Source of the DNA: Methanosarcina sp.
GTDB taxonomy: Archaea > Halobacteriota > Methanosarcinia > Methanosarcinales > Methanosarcinaceae
Reading direction: 5' to 3'
Length of the DNA: 6,204 nucleotides
Assembly: GCA_013330315.1 (NCBI GenBank)
Contig: DUIO01000110.1
Location: 2,304 to 8,507 of the forward strand
Positions 5,648 to 6,204 of the stretch are shown piece after piece. Below the pieces are notes generated by a model that saw only the letters and a list, made by a program, of their open reading frames with translations, did no database searches and was not told where the DNA came from. The translations under genes and the position numbers were made by a program. The first letter of the stretch is position 1. Each line of letters starts with the position of its first letter.

Positions 5648-6204
5648 GTGGGGAGTAAAACTGGTATTGTAAATCACATTAATGCAATCCGATGTTATTT
5701 GAGAAAGGGGCAAATTAAAGACCCAACTGGAAATTCATATGGTACGACAAAACCTGAAAGTCCGGAAATTTCTGAGACTTTTATCAGCTCGTCTACGGGT
5801 ATGGAATTTATACTGATTCCGCCCGGTGAATTTCATATGGGCTCCTCTTTTCAGGGGGAGGACGGATCAGATTGCGAATCTGCTGTACATAAAGCGATGG
5901 TTAAAGATTATTTTTATATGGGTATCTCTCCGGTTACGCAAAAACAATGGAAAAAAATAATGGGAACAAACCCCTCAAAATTCAAAGATGAGTCTCGACC
6001 TGTTGAAATGGTTTCCTGGGAAGATATTCAAGAATTTATTAAGAGATTGAATGAAGTGGAAAATACTACAAGATACCGTTTGCCTTCCGAAGTTGAATGG
6101 GAATATGCCTGTAGAGCCGGTACTAAGACCAGGTATTTTTTTGGAGACGACGAATCAAGTCTCGGTGAATATGCGTGGTACGTTAAAAATGCCGGCCGCA
6201 AAAC
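5648..6204 (+). CDS. SUMF1/formylglycine-generating-enzyme-like protein (partial, 3' end outside window)
   Basis: The frame is open from 5564 to the window end. From residue 51 it matches the FGE-sulfatase domain: GMEFILIPPGEFHMGSS, then DYFYMGISPVTQKQWKKIMG, TNPSKFK, RPVEMVSWEDIQEFIKRLNE, YRLPSEVEWEYACRAGTKTR and YFFGDDES. True FGEs oxidise a sulfatase cysteine to formylglycine, but many family members have other or unknown roles. The catalytic cysteines lie in the C-terminal half, which is not in view, and no sulfatase gene is present. The start is uncertain. GTG 5648 is preferred because AGGGG lies 8 nt upstream; TTG 5582, TTG 5699 and ATG 5801 are alternatives. ATG 5801 would begin at MEFILIPPGEF, the domain edge, but it has no ribosome site. 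The first 50 residues are not recognised. The gene is more AT-rich than its neighbours and points the other way. Confidence 0.8.
   Translation, partial: MGSKTGIVNHINAIRCYLRKGQIKDPTGNSYGTTKPESPEISETFISSSTGMEFILIPPGEFHMGSSFQGEDGSDCESAVHKAMVKDYFYMGISPVTQKQWKKIMGTNPSKFKDESRPVEMVSWEDIQEFIKRLNEVENTTRYRLPSEVEWEYACRAGTKTRYFFGDDESSLGEYAWYVKNAGRK

Overview
The window looks like chromosomal DNA from a methanogenic euryarchaeon, most likely Methanosarcina or a close relative. It encodes archaeal-type primase PriS, a Gins51-type GINS protein, eL44/eS27-type ribosomal proteins, aIF2-alpha, Nop10, a PAC2-family protein and an endonuclease Q-like PHP protein. Spacers are AT-rich and carry archaeal TATA-like boxes, and several Shine-Dalgarno sites fit the AGGAGGTGATC pattern. 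The genus is an inference from gene content, order and style, not from a search.

Layout. From 1 to 5326 every gene I support lies on the minus strand, so it reads right to left. A primase unit comes first: priS (5326-4082) overlaps gins51 (4116-3391). A 384-bp spacer (3007-3390) follows, with the probable promoter of the next unit, a 12-bp tandem duplication, two small hairpins and a second repeat pair beside a plus-strand TATA-like box. Then comes a translation unit: rpl44e (3006-2728), rps27e (2721-2533), aif2a (2460-1654) and the 51-codon nop10 (1647-1492). It continues into a PAC2-family gene (1483-713) and, 68 nt further on, a PHP-domain gene that I call endonuclease Q (644 to beyond position 1). 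On the right, a 321-bp AT-rich divergent spacer (5327-5647) separates priS from a plus-strand SUMF1/formylglycine-generating-enzyme-like gene that runs off the window end.

How the genes work together. PriS makes primers and GINS belongs to the CMG-type replicative helicase. eL44 and eS27 are ribosomal proteins, aIF2-alpha is a subunit of the initiator-tRNA-binding factor, and Nop10 belongs to the H/ACA pseudouridylation RNP. PAC2-family proteins are linked to proteasome assembly, and EndoQ cuts DNA at deaminated bases. This matches the archaeal 'replication-translation' gene neighbourhood described by comparative genomics (Berthon, Cortez and Forterre 2008, from memory). The core is therefore known biology. 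The less explained parts are the control regions, the EndoQ linkage and the orphan FGE-like gene. I see no CRISPR array, insertion sequence, tRNA or rRNA.
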